Shown piece by piece: positions 11,131 to 23,402 of a stretch of 64,000 bases of DNA (within the stretch, counting starts at the first letter, position 1; each line of letters begins with the position of its first letter). The notes under the pieces were generated by a model that searched no databases, was not told the DNA's origin, and saw nothing but the letters and a program-made list of their open reading frames with translations. Position numbers and translations under genes: made by a program. Source of the stretch: Caprella mutica (taxonomy: Eukaryota; Arthropoda; Malacostraca; Amphipoda; Caprellidae); assembly GCA_947561585.1 (NCBI GenBank), contig CANNZV010001464.1:124001-188000 (forward strand), written 5' to 3'.

Positions 11131-13328
11131 AGAGGTATGACAGTCAAATAAAGGCTAATGATACACACACAGAGGTATGATAGTCAAATAAAGGCTAATG
11201 ATATACACACAGAGGTATGATAGTCAAATAAAGGCTAATGATACACACACAGAGGTATGATAGTCAAATAAAGGCTAATGATACACACACAGAGGTATGA
11301 TAGTCAAATAAAGGCTAATGATACACACACAGAGGTATGATAGTCAAATAAAGGCTAATGATATACACACAGAGGTATGATAGTCAAATAAAGGCTAATG
11401 ATATACACACAGAGGTATGATAGTCAAATAAAGGCTAATGATACACACACAGAGGTATGATAGTCAAATAAAGGCTAATGATACACACACAGAGGTATGA
11501 TAGTCAAATAAAGGCTAATGATATACACACAGAGGTATGATAGTCAAATAAAGGCTAATGATACACACACAGAGGTATGATAGTCAAATAAAGACTAATG
11601 ATATACACACAGAGGTATGATAGTCAAATAAAGGCTAATGATATACACACAGAGGTATGATAGTCAAGTAAAGGCTAATGATACACACACAGAGGTATGA
11701 TAGTCAAATAAAGGCTAATGATACACACACAGAGGTATGATAGTCAAATAAAGGCTAATGATATACACACAGAGGTATGATAGTCAAATAAAGGCTAATG
11801 ATATACACACAGAGGTATGATAGTCAAATAAAGGCTAATGATACTCACACAGAGGTATGATAGTCAAATAAAGGCTAATGATACACACATAGAGGTATGA
11901 TAGTCAAATAAAGGCTAATGATACTCACACAGAGGTATGATAGTCAAATAAAGGCTAATGATACACACACAGAGGTATGATAGTCAAATAAAGGCTAATG
12001 ATACACACACAGAGGTATGATAGTCAAATAAAGGCTAATGATACACACACAGAGGTATGATAGTCAAATAAAGGTTAATGATACTCACACAGAGGTATGA
12101 CAGTCAAATAAAGGTTAATGATACACACACAGAGGTATGATAGTCAAATAAAGGTTAATGATACACACACAGAGGTATGATAGTCAAATAAAGGCTAATG
12201 ATATACACACAGAGGTATGATAGTGAAATAAAGGCTAATGATACACACACAGAGAGGTATGATAGTCAAATAAAGGCTAATGATACACACACAGAGGTAT
12301 GATAGTGAAATAAAGGCTAATGATACACACACAGAGAGGTATGATAGTCAAATAAAGGCTAATGATACACACACAGAGGTATGATAGTGAAATAAAGGCT
12401 AATGATACACACACACAGAGGTATGATAGTCAAATAAAGGCTAATGATACACACACAGAGGTATGATAGTGAAATAAAGGCTAATGATACACACACAGAG
12501 AGGTATGATAGTCAAATATAGGCTAATGATATACACACAGAGGTATGATAGTCAAATAAAGGCTAATGATACACACACAGAGGTATGATAGTGAAATAAA
12601 GGCTAATGATACACACACAGAGAGGTATGATAGTCAAATATAGGCTAATGATATACACACAGAGGTAAGATAGTCAAATAAAGGCTAATGATACACACAG
12701 AGATATAATAGTGAAATAAAGGCTAATGATACACACACAGAGGTATGATAGTCAAATAAAGGCTAATGATATACACACAGAGGTATTATAGTCAAATAAA
12801 GGCTAATGATACACACACATAGGTATGATAGTTAAATAAAGGCTAATGATATACACACAGAGGTATGATATTCAAATAAAGGCTAATGATACACATACAG
12901 AGGTATGATAGTCAAATAAAAGCTAATGATATACACACAGAGGTATTATAGTCAAATAAAGGCTAATGATACACACACATAGGTATGATAGTTAAATAAA
13001 GGCTAATGATACACACAGAGGTATGATAGTCAAATAAAGGCTAATGATGCACACACAGAGGTATGATAGTCAAATAAATTCTAATGATACACACACAGAG
13101 GTATGATAGTCAAATAAAGGCTAATGATATACACACAGAGGTATGATAGTGAAATAAAGGCTAATGATATACACACAGAGGTATGATAGTCAAATGAAGG
13201 CTAATGATATACACACAGAGGTATGACAGTCAAATAAAGGCTAATGATACACACACAGAGGTATGATAGTCAAAAAAATGCTAATGATACACACACAGAG
13301 GCATGATAGTGAAATAAATGCTAATGAT
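11131..13328. repeat. 40-bp minisatellite, about 55 copies
   Basis: Highly uniform array. Each 40-bp unit runs from AGAGGTATGATAGTCAAATA through AAGGCTAATG to a short AC tract. From about 12240 onward the AC/AG tract varies in length by 2-bp steps (ACACACAGAGAG and shorter forms), consistent with replication slippage on top of unit-level amplification. Units in the last third carry more substitutions than those in the middle. There is no coding capacity. Confidence 0.98.
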
Positions 13329-15487
13329 CTATGGTATATGCAATAATAATTTATACTCCAGTAAACTATATAAACCATCTTGAATACTAACAGATTTTAG
13401 GAAAAATGTTTGATTTATTACCAAATTAGATTTAATTCAGAATTGAATTGAAATGTAATTCAATTTAATCGTCAGAATAAGCATTCTCCTATCATGGGAA
13501 AATTTTGGCAATCGGCAACTTTAAAATTCTGTTAAAATCTACGGATTTCACTACAAGTATTTGATTTACTTTCAGTTAAAATTATTGACTAGGTACTTAT
13601 AATTATATCATATAATATATAAATTTGAATAAAGAAGCATTAAATTATTATATACTTCAAAGGATATTAAAGATATCAATATAGTTATCCATGCTATTGT
13701 TGATACTATACTTAAATAGTAAATCATTTTATAAGTAATTTTTTTCAGAAACGTGCCAAATAAAATGAAGATAAAATAATATTCTTATTCATTTTGATGA
13801 ATATGAATATCATTTCACACTTTAGATTATTAACTGTTGTCAATAAGAAATTGGATTGTCTCCAACATATTACAAATTAAGAAATATGGTGAATTATATT
13901 AGAGATTAGAGATTAAAGTCATATTTTATGCTAGTTATCTTCGATATCTTCTGCTTGTAAAATTTAATTGCAAATAGTTTGGGCAAATATTTTAGATATT
14001 GCAATACTGGTTGGATTGGAACAAAGTTACGTAGTTAAAGGAAAATAAATAGAAAATTCTTCACATCCCAAAATTAAAAGCGAATCGAGTTGGATATTTA
14101 ATTAGTAAACTATCCATTGAAATACCTTTATGAATATTCATTCTTATTGCATATTTTATTCAGGCAGGCTGATATTTACATTAAATTGGTATCGTTTTAT
14201 ATTTTTTTTATATGACCGAAGATGTGACACGGACCGATAATTATAGAATTATGACATTAGAAATAAAAAATATATTTGGTCATTATTATTCAACCAGTAA
14301 AAAGATTAATTGATCATATTTCAATCATTACAAGTTAATTTGTGTATGTAATAAACCTTCGAAATAAAATGTTAATAAACTCGCCCTCTTTGAAATTTCA
14401 CTGAATTTTATTACTAAACTGCCTTTCTATAATAATGCAAGAGACACAATAATACAAGAGAAGTTCTGACAATTCTGACCAATCAAATTAGTTTTGATAA
14501 TTAACTTAAAATCATGTTTATTTAATCTATTATATAGTATAAATTTAATTTTGCAGTACTTATAAAGAATATAATGAATATCTTCAATTATTTTTTTATA
14601 ATGAAGGTAGTATAATTAATTGCATTAACTTTTTAAACGGTAATTTACTAAATAAATAAAATATTTCATCTGCAGCTTATTACAATCTTTTCCATTAAAA
14701 ATAAATGAGTTATTTTTGTATTAGGCCTAAATTGGGCCTCCATAGCATGAATTTAATGTCAGCAGTTGAATAGGATATTTAGATTGCTTCTAGAGGGGAT
14801 TTGTCACCCTATCCTCCTCCTAATGAGAACTCTAACATGGATCCTTCGAGGATAAATAGGATTTATTTTAGGTCAACAGACTCGGAGGCTGGAGATACAT
14901 TGAGATATAAAAATTGAGAGATACGGTATTCATCACGCTATATTCTATATTGATTGATAACATTCAAACTCAAAAGGATATTCATATAGTCAACTGGTTA
15001 TTTAAACTCAACGATGAAGGCTTTTTAATATTTATTTTGATCAACAGGACAAGGGTTAAATACAATTTTTTCTGATGATAAATAAAATCTTTCTTTTATT
15101 CTAAACAAACCATTCATAACCTGCAAAAAACGTTGCTTTTCCGTGTTTTGCAGCTATGTAAAATTGTAGTATAGGTCGAAAAAGATAGTAGGATAATCAA
15201 GATACTTATTGGAGAAAATAAGACAAAATCATTAAATTCCGTCGCTTCAGTTGAAATATCTAAATTGTTAAAGCAAAAAAAATGGTGTAAATATAACAAG
15301 ATTCATGAAAGTATACATTAAATATTTGTACAATTCCTCTCAATAAAACGAGAGCCTGATATTCATCTTAATGAGGGTAAATGTTTGTTGTTCATATTGT
15401 ATTTACACAATATATTTACTTGCGCTAATTAATTAAATTAAACGGAAAAATGACCGTGTCATATTTTAGCAGCAAAATTGTTTTTTT
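13329..15487. other. Non-coding stretch with one MITE end
   Basis: No recognised gene. The only structured item is a solitary end of the ATATGACCGAAGATGTG-type MITE at about 14200-14246, listed separately. A minus-strand open frame of 61 codons (15114-15299) has no recognisable domain. Confidence 0.5.
14200..14246. mobile_element. Solitary MITE end (TATATGACCGAAGATGTG family)
   Basis: Matches the right terminal repeat of the MITEs at 35126-35300, 48617-48731 and 60239-60420 (TATATGACCGAAGATGTG, then GGACCGATAATTAT). The inverted left partner is not visible nearby, so this is a truncated copy. Confidence 0.65.
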
Positions 15488-15924
15488 CGCCCAAATATCT
15501 GTCATTTAAATGTTTTTTCGGCCAAATGTCTGTCAGCCAAATGCTTTTCGGTAAAATGTCTATCAGCCAAATGTCTGTCAGCCAAATATGTCTTCCAGCC
15601 AAATGTCTGTCAGCCAAATATATCTTCCAGCCAAATGTCTGTCAGCCAAATATATCTTCCAGCCAAATGTCTGTCAGTCAAATATGTCTTTCAGCCAAAT
15701 ATGTCTTTCAGCCAAATGCAGGTCAGTCAAATGTCTGTCAGCCAAATGTCTTTCAGCCAAATGTCTTTCAGCCAAATGTCTGTCAGCCAAATGTCTGTCA
15801 GCCAAATGTCTGTCAGCCAAATGTCTGTCAGTCAAATGTCTTTCAGCCAAATGTCTTTCAGCCAAATGTCTGTCAGCCAAATGTCTGTCAGCCAAATATC
15901 TGTCAGCTAAATGTCTTTCGGCTG
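15488..15924. repeat. 15-bp minisatellite, about 28 copies
   Basis: Array of GCCAAATGTCTGTCA with a common GCCAAATGTCTTTCA variant. The outermost units are diverged (TCGGCCAAATG, TTCGGTAAAATG, TTCGGCTGAAA). The 15-bp length leaves several frames open on both strands (for example CQPNV repeats), but no non-repetitive coding context is present. On the minus strand the unit reads GACATTTGGCTGACA, which resembles the GACAATTGGGCC and GACATTTGAAGCC motifs in the ends of the element at 18143-19298. Confidence 0.95.
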
Positions 15925-16891
15925 AAAAGCTTAGGTATACGATTAATTTGTTGCGTTGTTAAACGGGTGGTTTAATAATTTTCCGATGGAGAATTTATTA
16001 ATCATGCTATTTTTTCGTTCATGCAAATATTGTCTATAATCTAATTTCTAAATAATTAAAAGGACTGTTTATCATGAATATGTTTCTCGATTTTTAATGA
16101 TAATAATCTTGATAACATTCTTGTGAAGGTTCAATTTTACTGCAAATTATCAATAATATGTATTATCGTCTGAATTTTAGGTACTAATTTTTTCCAATAT
16201 TGTAAATTATATAGTTTGTCCCTATAAAACAGTGTTAATTGGACTGCAGTAAGCTAGTAATAGATTTCATTAATTTGCTAGAACTGGAAATTGTTATCCA
16301 CCAGTCAATTAAGCTTGTTTTGGAACTGGAACATTTCGTCCATGAATCCAATCCGATTATTATTCTGACAAGTTAGACTGTACTTGATGAAACATTGTAT
16401 GGCGTCTACAACTCAGAGATTAGTCGAATTTTGAAATGAGAGTAATTCAAAGATGTCTTTGAATGAACCCAATGAAGTAGGCCTAATTTGCAGCAACATT
16501 ACTATTGAATTTATCTAGAATCCAAAGTTTACTGCAGTAGTTCTTCGATTAAATTTAATGTGTCAATTATAGTTACATGATTTATTGATCTAATTGAACC
16601 TATTTCGTTCTTATTGTTTTCAAGAAAAATTCAAAAGAAACGTATTTTTTTTTTATGAATTTCTTTAAGCTTCTACATTAGCAATGATATTTAACTAAAT
16701 TCTTTCAGATTAATTTTCGTAATAGAATCACACCTAATTTCTGCCATCACTGCAACTATCTCCTCTTTAAGCATTGCAATGTGGCAGTCGCATTTATTTA
16801 GGGTAATGACTATTTGTTCGGAGGCAATTGCAGACACAAATTAATTAGGTGACTGATGGATATAACCAATGTGAATCTGAGCTGAGCCCTG
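15925..16891. other. Non-coding sequence between arrays
   Basis: No gene recognised. One isolated AGGGTAATGAC motif at about 16800, matching the core of the array that starts 90 bp downstream, is the only notable item. Confidence 0.5.
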
Positions 16892-17575
16892 GTGTAATGA
16901 CAGTGTAATGACAGGGTAATGACAGTGTAATGACAGGGTAATGACAGTGTAATGACAGTGTAATGACAGGGTAATGACAGGGTAATGACAGGGTAATGAC
17001 AGGGTAATGACAGTGTAATGACAGGGTAATGACAGGATAATGACAGTGTAATGACAGGATACTGACAGAGTAATGACAGTGTAATGACAGTGTAATGACA
17101 GGGTAATGAAAGGGTAATGACAGTGTAATGACAGTGTAATGACAGGATAATGACAGGGTAATGACAGTGTAATGACAGGATAATGACAGTGTAATGACAG
17201 GGTAATGACAGGATAATGACAGTGTAATGACAGGGTAATGACAGGGTAATGACAGTGTAATGACAGGGTAATGACAGGATAATGACAGGATAATGACAGG
17301 GTAATGACAGTGTAATGACAGTGTAATGACAGGGTAATGACAGGATAATGACAGTGTAATGACAGGGTAATGACAGGGTAATGACAGTGTAATGACAGGG
17401 TAATGACAGGATAATGACAGTGTAATGACAGTGTAATGACAGTGTAATGACAGTGTAATGACAGGGTAATGACAGGATAATGACAGTGTAATGACAGGGT
17501 AATGACAGGGTAATGACAGTGTAATGACAGGGTAATGACAGGATAATGACAGTGTAATGACAGTGTAATGACAGT
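16892..17575. repeat. 11-bp minisatellite, about 62 copies
   Basis: Head-to-tail array of GTAATGACAGG with GTAATGACAGT and ATAATGACAGG variants. Variants recur in a roughly regular order (GGG, GGAT, GTG), suggesting longer duplicated blocks. Three units (33 bp) restore frame, so two minus-strand frames of about 247 codons stay open (VITLSLHCHYP-like). They are judged non-coding because the two overlapping frames are equally open. Confidence 0.97.
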
Positions 17576-18133
17576 GATCAACTTGTAACATAATTATACA
17601 GTGTGTATATGTTTTATGGTTGGTTGGTTACCAAAAAAATTTTTACCTTAAAAATATAGATGGGATATAATTTTATGATACAAATTATTGTCCGGAAAAC
17701 AGAATAACCGGGGAAAATAAAATCCGGAAACGGAAATTTCGAGAAACAGAAAATCCCAGAAAGCAGAAGAATATTTCTGTCCTTTTTCGTGTTTATTGCA
17801 ATAGAGAAATCTGCATTTTAAAGATTAAGATAATAGAAAATCAGGCAAACAGAAAATTTGAAAAAGAAAACAAATTCGTTTCGGAAAACATAGTATAACA
17901 GAAAAGCATAGATAACAAAAAATAAGAATGCTGTAATAGAAAAATCATTGACCAAAAAATTCTGATAATTTTGTCCGGATAATTCTAAAAATATATATAA
18001 ATTACAGTCTGTCTTTATTGACGGGTAATACGCTAGTGATAGTAAAGTGGTAATAAAATTTGAGTACATAAATCTACGATATAAATATTTATAGTGGTAT
18101 TGGTTGATTTCAATTTAGGTATAGATTGAGATA
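17576..18133. other. Non-coding stretch with scattered GGAAAACAGAA motifs
   Basis: Between about 17690 and 17985 several imperfect copies of (C)CGGAAAACAGAA and GAAAACAGAAAATC occur, and GTCCGGA appears near both edges in direct orientation. No target duplication or clear inverted arrangement was found, so no element is called. Confidence 0.4.
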
Positions 18134-19307
18134 CTATATTTAGGTGCACCGACAATTAGGCCCAGGAAAATTGGGCCCTGACAATTGGGCCCTGACAATT
18201 GGGCCCGCGGACAATTGGGTCCTGAGCAATTGGGCTCACGACAATTGGGTCCTGAGCAATTGGGCTCACGACAATTGGGTCCTAAAACAATTAAGCCAAG
18301 AAAAAAATTGGACAGAAGACAATAAAGAAGTGTTACTTTGTTATTACTATGGAAGTGACAATATTTTCTTTGAAATATGCTTTATATTCTCTAAACATAT
18401 TTTATATTTTTTTCTTCGATTTATATACTTGATAAGGTATATATTAGCAAGCCCGTTAAATCACATTTGGATGCTAATCTCATGTTTCGATGTAATGAAA
18501 ATCTTTGAAGTATTTAAATAAGTCGTATTATTTTTAATCATGTTATATGGATCCAATTTGTAGTGTACATCGTCTGACAGAGACAAATATTTAGTAAAAA
18601 ATGGGTAAATTTTAAAGGTTAAACGTTGCATTGAACATTTTTTTTAACAGTTATGAGATTATGAGAATACATTTTGTAATAATAATTCATAAACCTCTTC
18701 AATATTGAACACTGAACAGCATTCAAATAATTCACGTTAACTTTATTTCAATTTGTATGTTCCAATAATTTCTGCATGTCTTAAATACCTACATTCTTAA
18801 TTTCTACTATTTCTTCATCTTAAATAGTTAAGTATATTCATATTTTCTTTTGGCAACATCCTAACTTATTTACTTAACAAGAGTTCACTATATAGGAGTA
18901 CTGTAACTAGGAAATTTGTTACTTAAATGACTTATCTCAGAACAAAAAAATATTGTAGCTTAAAAGAATAATGGTATTTATTCATGCTCTAATAAAAAAT
19001 ATTCATTTTTCATAACGAGAATATTTTTTTTAATTTTAAATATGCTCAATACTATATTTTTATACAAAACGCGTATTGTCACAACCCTAGTTATTACAGT
19101 AGCAAGGATCTTTATAATTAAGTTAATACAGTAAACTCTGAAAAAAATGGACAAATAATATAATTGTCTTGGAGCCCAATTGTCGTGGGGCCCAATTGTC
19201 GGTGGTCCCAATTTTCGGGGCCCTATTATCTTGGGCCTAATTGTCGGCGGTCCCAATTTTCGGGGCCCAATTGTCTTGGCTTCAAATGTCGATCCACGCT
19301 ATATTTA
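18134..19307. mobile_element. Foldback-like element A with inverted repeat clusters
   Basis: The element spans 18143-19298 and is flanked by an exact 9-bp direct repeat, CTATATTTA (18134-18142 and 19299-19307). The left arm (18143 to about 18320) is a cluster of GACAATTGGGCCC-type units. The right arm (about 19160-19298) carries the same motif in reverse complement (GGGCCCAATTGTC). The outer ends are imperfectly inverted: GGTGCACCGACAATTAGGCC at the left, and CGTGGATCGACATTTGAAGC reading in from the right. The roughly 830-bp centre is AT-rich with no coding frame, so the copy is non-autonomous. Inverted tandem-repeat arms with a 9-bp duplication are the hallmark of Foldback elements; assignment to a known family is inference. 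Confidence 0.88.
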
Positions 19308-21485
19308 AATATATTTTTAAAATATTTCAAATTTTGCACTAATAATCGTTTTGTAATATAAAAATGGATGTCACTTATCCAGTTACCTGCAATGCAGTGA
19401 AAGTATATCCGAGCCATCTAGATTTCAAACCACTTCGCTGACGTCAATTGAAGAGTTAATTAACGTCCAAATGAAGAGATGAATTAGAACTTAATTACAA
19501 CTGAAATTCACATCAATGTTCTTCTTTTGAGCGATCGCTTTACAGTACATATACATTTCACATTATTAGTAGAGTAATCTTTATCCTTTTAATATATAAC
19601 AGGGCACATGTATTCACATTTACCCAGAGAAAAAATTATACTAGATCATGGTAGATTAAGTGGTTCCCTATCTAATCTTCCATTGTCCCGCCATAACTAT
19701 AATATATATTAACACCCCATGCACCATAAAAACAATATATATTAACATTGTACAATTTAAATATTATTCTATATAGGTTGCGTTATATAATCAAACTCTA
19801 TTAATAGTTTAGATAAGACCAATTGATTAATTATTTGTTCTAAATATTATCAAAATCGCGTTAATTGAATATAATGATTTATAATAATAATAGATCTGTA
19901 AAAAGATACTTTTATTTAGGTAGTAAACTTTTTATCAATGATAATTCTGAGTTTGGATATCACAAGCCCGAGAAAGGGATGGAAAGAATACGAGGAGTGA
20001 TGCTAATTTGTATTGGTAGATGGTACAGTGCTAAGACCCAGCGTTTAGTTTAGTAGTGTGAGAGTCAGTAACAACGCCGGACACTAGTTGAATTTTAAAT
20101 TTTTATAAGTGACTATGAAATCTGGTAAATTGGTAAGTTTTAGAACATAATGAATATCAATAAGGACATAAGGTTATGGTTAAACAAAAAAGAAATTTTA
20201 TATTGAAACAAACTAAGTTACCTAAATGACAAAGTTAAGAATATTGGAAATACCTAGTTAGGTAGGTATGGAGGATTGTAAGCTACTGACTTGTATAATT
20301 ATTCTGAACCTATTGTTAATTTGCTTTTGAAGAGTATTGGAATAAGAGCTATAATTATTAAAGAGATTAAAGTAGTTTTAAAAAATAATGAATTATGAAA
20401 AATTGTTTAAAAAAATTAAATACAAATTTAATGATCGCTACATATCTGCATTTAGTTGATTACCTAATATCTGTAATTAAATTGTTGTTCTGATTACGTA
20501 ACATACAAAAAATATACCTAGATTTTGTTTACGGTTTCATCATTACAATCAAATGATAGATGTTCTTTTAGGGAAAATAATTGGAATTACGCGTAGAAAA
20601 TAATCATTAAGTGCGAATAAAATTATTGATCACACAATACAAATTGCATAGCATACCTATTTATGTATTGCTAGTTTTTTTTTGTCTAGAGATATATGTT
20701 AATTTGTATCAATGATTTATATGATTCTGAAAAATATTGCCCAGTTATCACAGTAATCATTACAATAGTGTTATCATTATTTTCTTACTTCCCTCCTATT
20801 TTTATCATCACAGTTATATTTCGAAGGCATTCCAGTTTGCAAGTTGAAATTTATTGCGACTTACAGAATAGCGTTCAGTTTCCTAAGGAGCATCGCTTAG
20901 TAAACTTAGAAAAGAAAACGAAAGAGAGGCGGAAGCAGTCGAATCTTATTTGAAATTTTAAAAGCGTTCATAATTTTATTATCAAATGATTTAAAATGTT
21001 ACTAGGCATGTTCAGGGTCAAAATATTTGCCGGTTTAAAAATAATATACTGTAAGTGTTATTTAGATTATTTAAGTATGTTATTACTGTTTAAAGTAATG
21101 TTAGTAAATGCATGTAAATTGATATATTGCTCATTTAAGTCATAACTCAAAATAGCTACTTTTCACCAAGATACCGTATTTAGAATATTTTTTGAAACAT
21201 CAAATAGACCCCTAAAGTTTATAGAGGTACAGATATTTATATCCTCACTAAATATAATATATACATATTTAAATTATGACTTTTATGTTATGTCGTTAGG
21301 ATATTAATTAGCCACTCTAGCGGTCAATTTTAAGCAACAATTTTGACACTTTTACCAACAAAAAAAAGCCTTTGATGCCGAATATGTCTGTATGGATAAC
21401 TCGAAAATCTAATTTTTTGAGTATTATGAAATTAAATGAATTTTATTTCGAGTCCGATCATGGCTTACTTAATATACTTAATATG
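19308..21485. other. Non-coding sequence between elements A and B
   Basis: No gene or repeat recognised. Open frames of 62 and 85 codons at 19865-20053 and 20696-20953 lack domains or splice partners. Confidence 0.5.
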
Positions 21486-22977
21486 TATATTAAGCGTGCG
21501 CGGAAAATTGCCACTGGGAAAACTGCCACTGGGAATATTGTCCCCGGGAAAACTGCCACTGTGGTAAAATTGCCACTGGGAAGATTGCCACTGAGGAAAA
21601 TTGCCACTATAAAATATATTAACTAAAAAAATATTTTACTCTTTAAGAAAATACCGATCTGAATACAAAAGTATTCGAATCTTATGTAAAGGAAATTATG
21701 TAATGAAATCTTTCATTGACAAGTTAAAAAAACTATTCAACCATGGAACAATCCATGAGCCTGAGAGGCACATTTCGGTTTAAAATATTTTAGAATAATT
21801 TAATGAATAATTAATTTGAGTTACTGAAATTCTTTGACTTTTTTTGTCTATGACGTAACTATTTATCGTATGATTAAATAATTGAGATAGAGACACAATC
21901 CACAACATCTACATACTAAGAAATGGATAGAACATCCTTCAGTTATATAATGAAAGCTACCTTCACTATTTAATCATATAAATAATTAATCTGTAACCAG
22001 ATCAATGGATCGTACAAAAAAAATGTAACGTGACACAACAGTATAGACTACAAATACGAACACACGAATTAAACTGATTATTTCTTTCAAATAAATAAAT
22101 ATATTTTAATAACTTTTATTGCATTAAGTTCAAAAAAGAGTTTCTTATCACTCTAGAGTCCAGCAAATTGGTAATATTGTAATTCTCTTAGCGCTATGTT
22201 CTAATAATATTGCTATTATAAAATAGAAAACAATAGTTTTGGGATTTTGTAAAACTTTTTCCTGGAAAGCAGTTTTGTGTAACTAACCTTTATACTCCTG
22301 TTTTTCAACTTAATGCTGAGAAAAGGAAAATATTACCAATTTGAAGTCATTTAGCAAAGTGATTATAAAAAATTCTGAATACAATACAAAAAGAATTAAA
22401 ATAACGATTTATTCCAAAGTTAAAAGCAGTTTAATGCGAGATTCCATTTTTGTGGTCCATACTGTATACACAAGACTAAACATTATGAAGATACGTAGTA
22501 CATTTTAGTGCACTTGTGAATGAGAGAAAATAACTATTAACTTGACAACAAAAAGTAGAGTAGAGAACCTTCGAATGGTTTAATGTCAAAAGAGAATAAT
22601 TAAACACATAAAGCTAAGAATTAATTGCGTATCAGCACACTCACATCTACCGACAGAAGAATTCACTTAGATCGTATAACTTGTCAAAATGATATATACT
22701 CATTGTAAAATTTCTTATATATTAATTTCTGGTGAACATTGCATTCAGTACCTATTATTTTTGTGATTTTCGAAAAAAATATCAGTATGAATTTTTATAT
22801 GTAGAGTGGCAATCTTCCACTGTGGCAGTTTTCCTCAGTGGCAATTTTCCGGGTGGCAATCTTCCCACAGTGGCAGTTTTCCCACAGTGGCAATTTTCCC
22901 AGTGGCAGTTTTCCCACAGCGGCAGTTTTCCCGGTGGCAATCTTCTCAGTGGCAATTTTCCTAGCAACTATATTAAG
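21486..22977. mobile_element. Foldback-like element B with inverted repeat clusters
   Basis: The element spans 21495-22968 and is flanked by an exact 9-bp direct repeat, TATATTAAG (21486-21494 and 22969-22977). The left arm (21501-21610) holds about seven units of GGAAAATTGCCACTG / GGGAAAACTGCCACTG. The right arm (22804-22968) holds about ten units in reverse complement (CAGTGGCAATTTTCC). Outer ends: CGTGCGCGGAAAATTGCCAC at the left, GTTGCTAGGAAAATTGCCAC reading in from the right. The centre (21611-22803) is AT-rich and has no coding frame. The right arm gives spurious open frames in several phases. It is non-autonomous and built like elements A and C. Confidence 0.9.
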
Positions 22978-23402
22978 AAAGCCATTGTCCGATTTACCAA
23001 TTTTTTCACTGATAAAAACACACATAATAATTTATACGATGTATGTCAAATCATATGAAGATAGCATACTTTACCCAAGAACATTTATAATTATTAAATT
23101 CTAAATCATATAAACTCTAATTCCTAATATTCAGATTATCATTTTCTTATACACTTACCGGTGCTGTTAAGTGGACACCACAATAATCCGTGTTCATCAA
23201 ATTACAATTATGATTATTTTTCTGATGGTACAAATCACTTCATTTCATCCCGCATCCTGCTTACAAATCCATTGATTCCTTTGCATCCCTTCACTAATTG
23301 AGGATTAATAAAGACTTTTCTTTTGCTTGATAAACACATCTGATGTAACCACAGAACAATATGGTGGTGACTTATTGTGTGGAGTGATACTTATTTGCTA
23401 TA
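22978..23402. other. Non-coding spacer
   Basis: No gene or repeat recognised between element B and the 60-bp satellite. Confidence 0.5.

Noticed and set aside
11131..13328. CRISPR-like regular repeat array
   Set aside because: The 40-bp units are contiguous with no unique spacers, and the genome is eukaryotic.
15437..15965. 8-bp TTAAACGG on both sides of the 15-bp array as a target duplication
   Set aside because: The candidate repeat lies tens of bases outside the array on each side, is 8 rather than 9 bp, and no inverted ends adjoin it.
16841..17591. Two overlapping minus-strand frames of about 247 codons
   Set aside because: Both are read from the same 11-bp array in different phases and give near-identical repeats; equal openness in alternative frames argues against coding.
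17690..17985. A fourth Foldback-like element
   Set aside because: GGAAAACAGAA motifs recur, but the edge motifs are in direct rather than inverted orientation and no 9-bp duplication was found.
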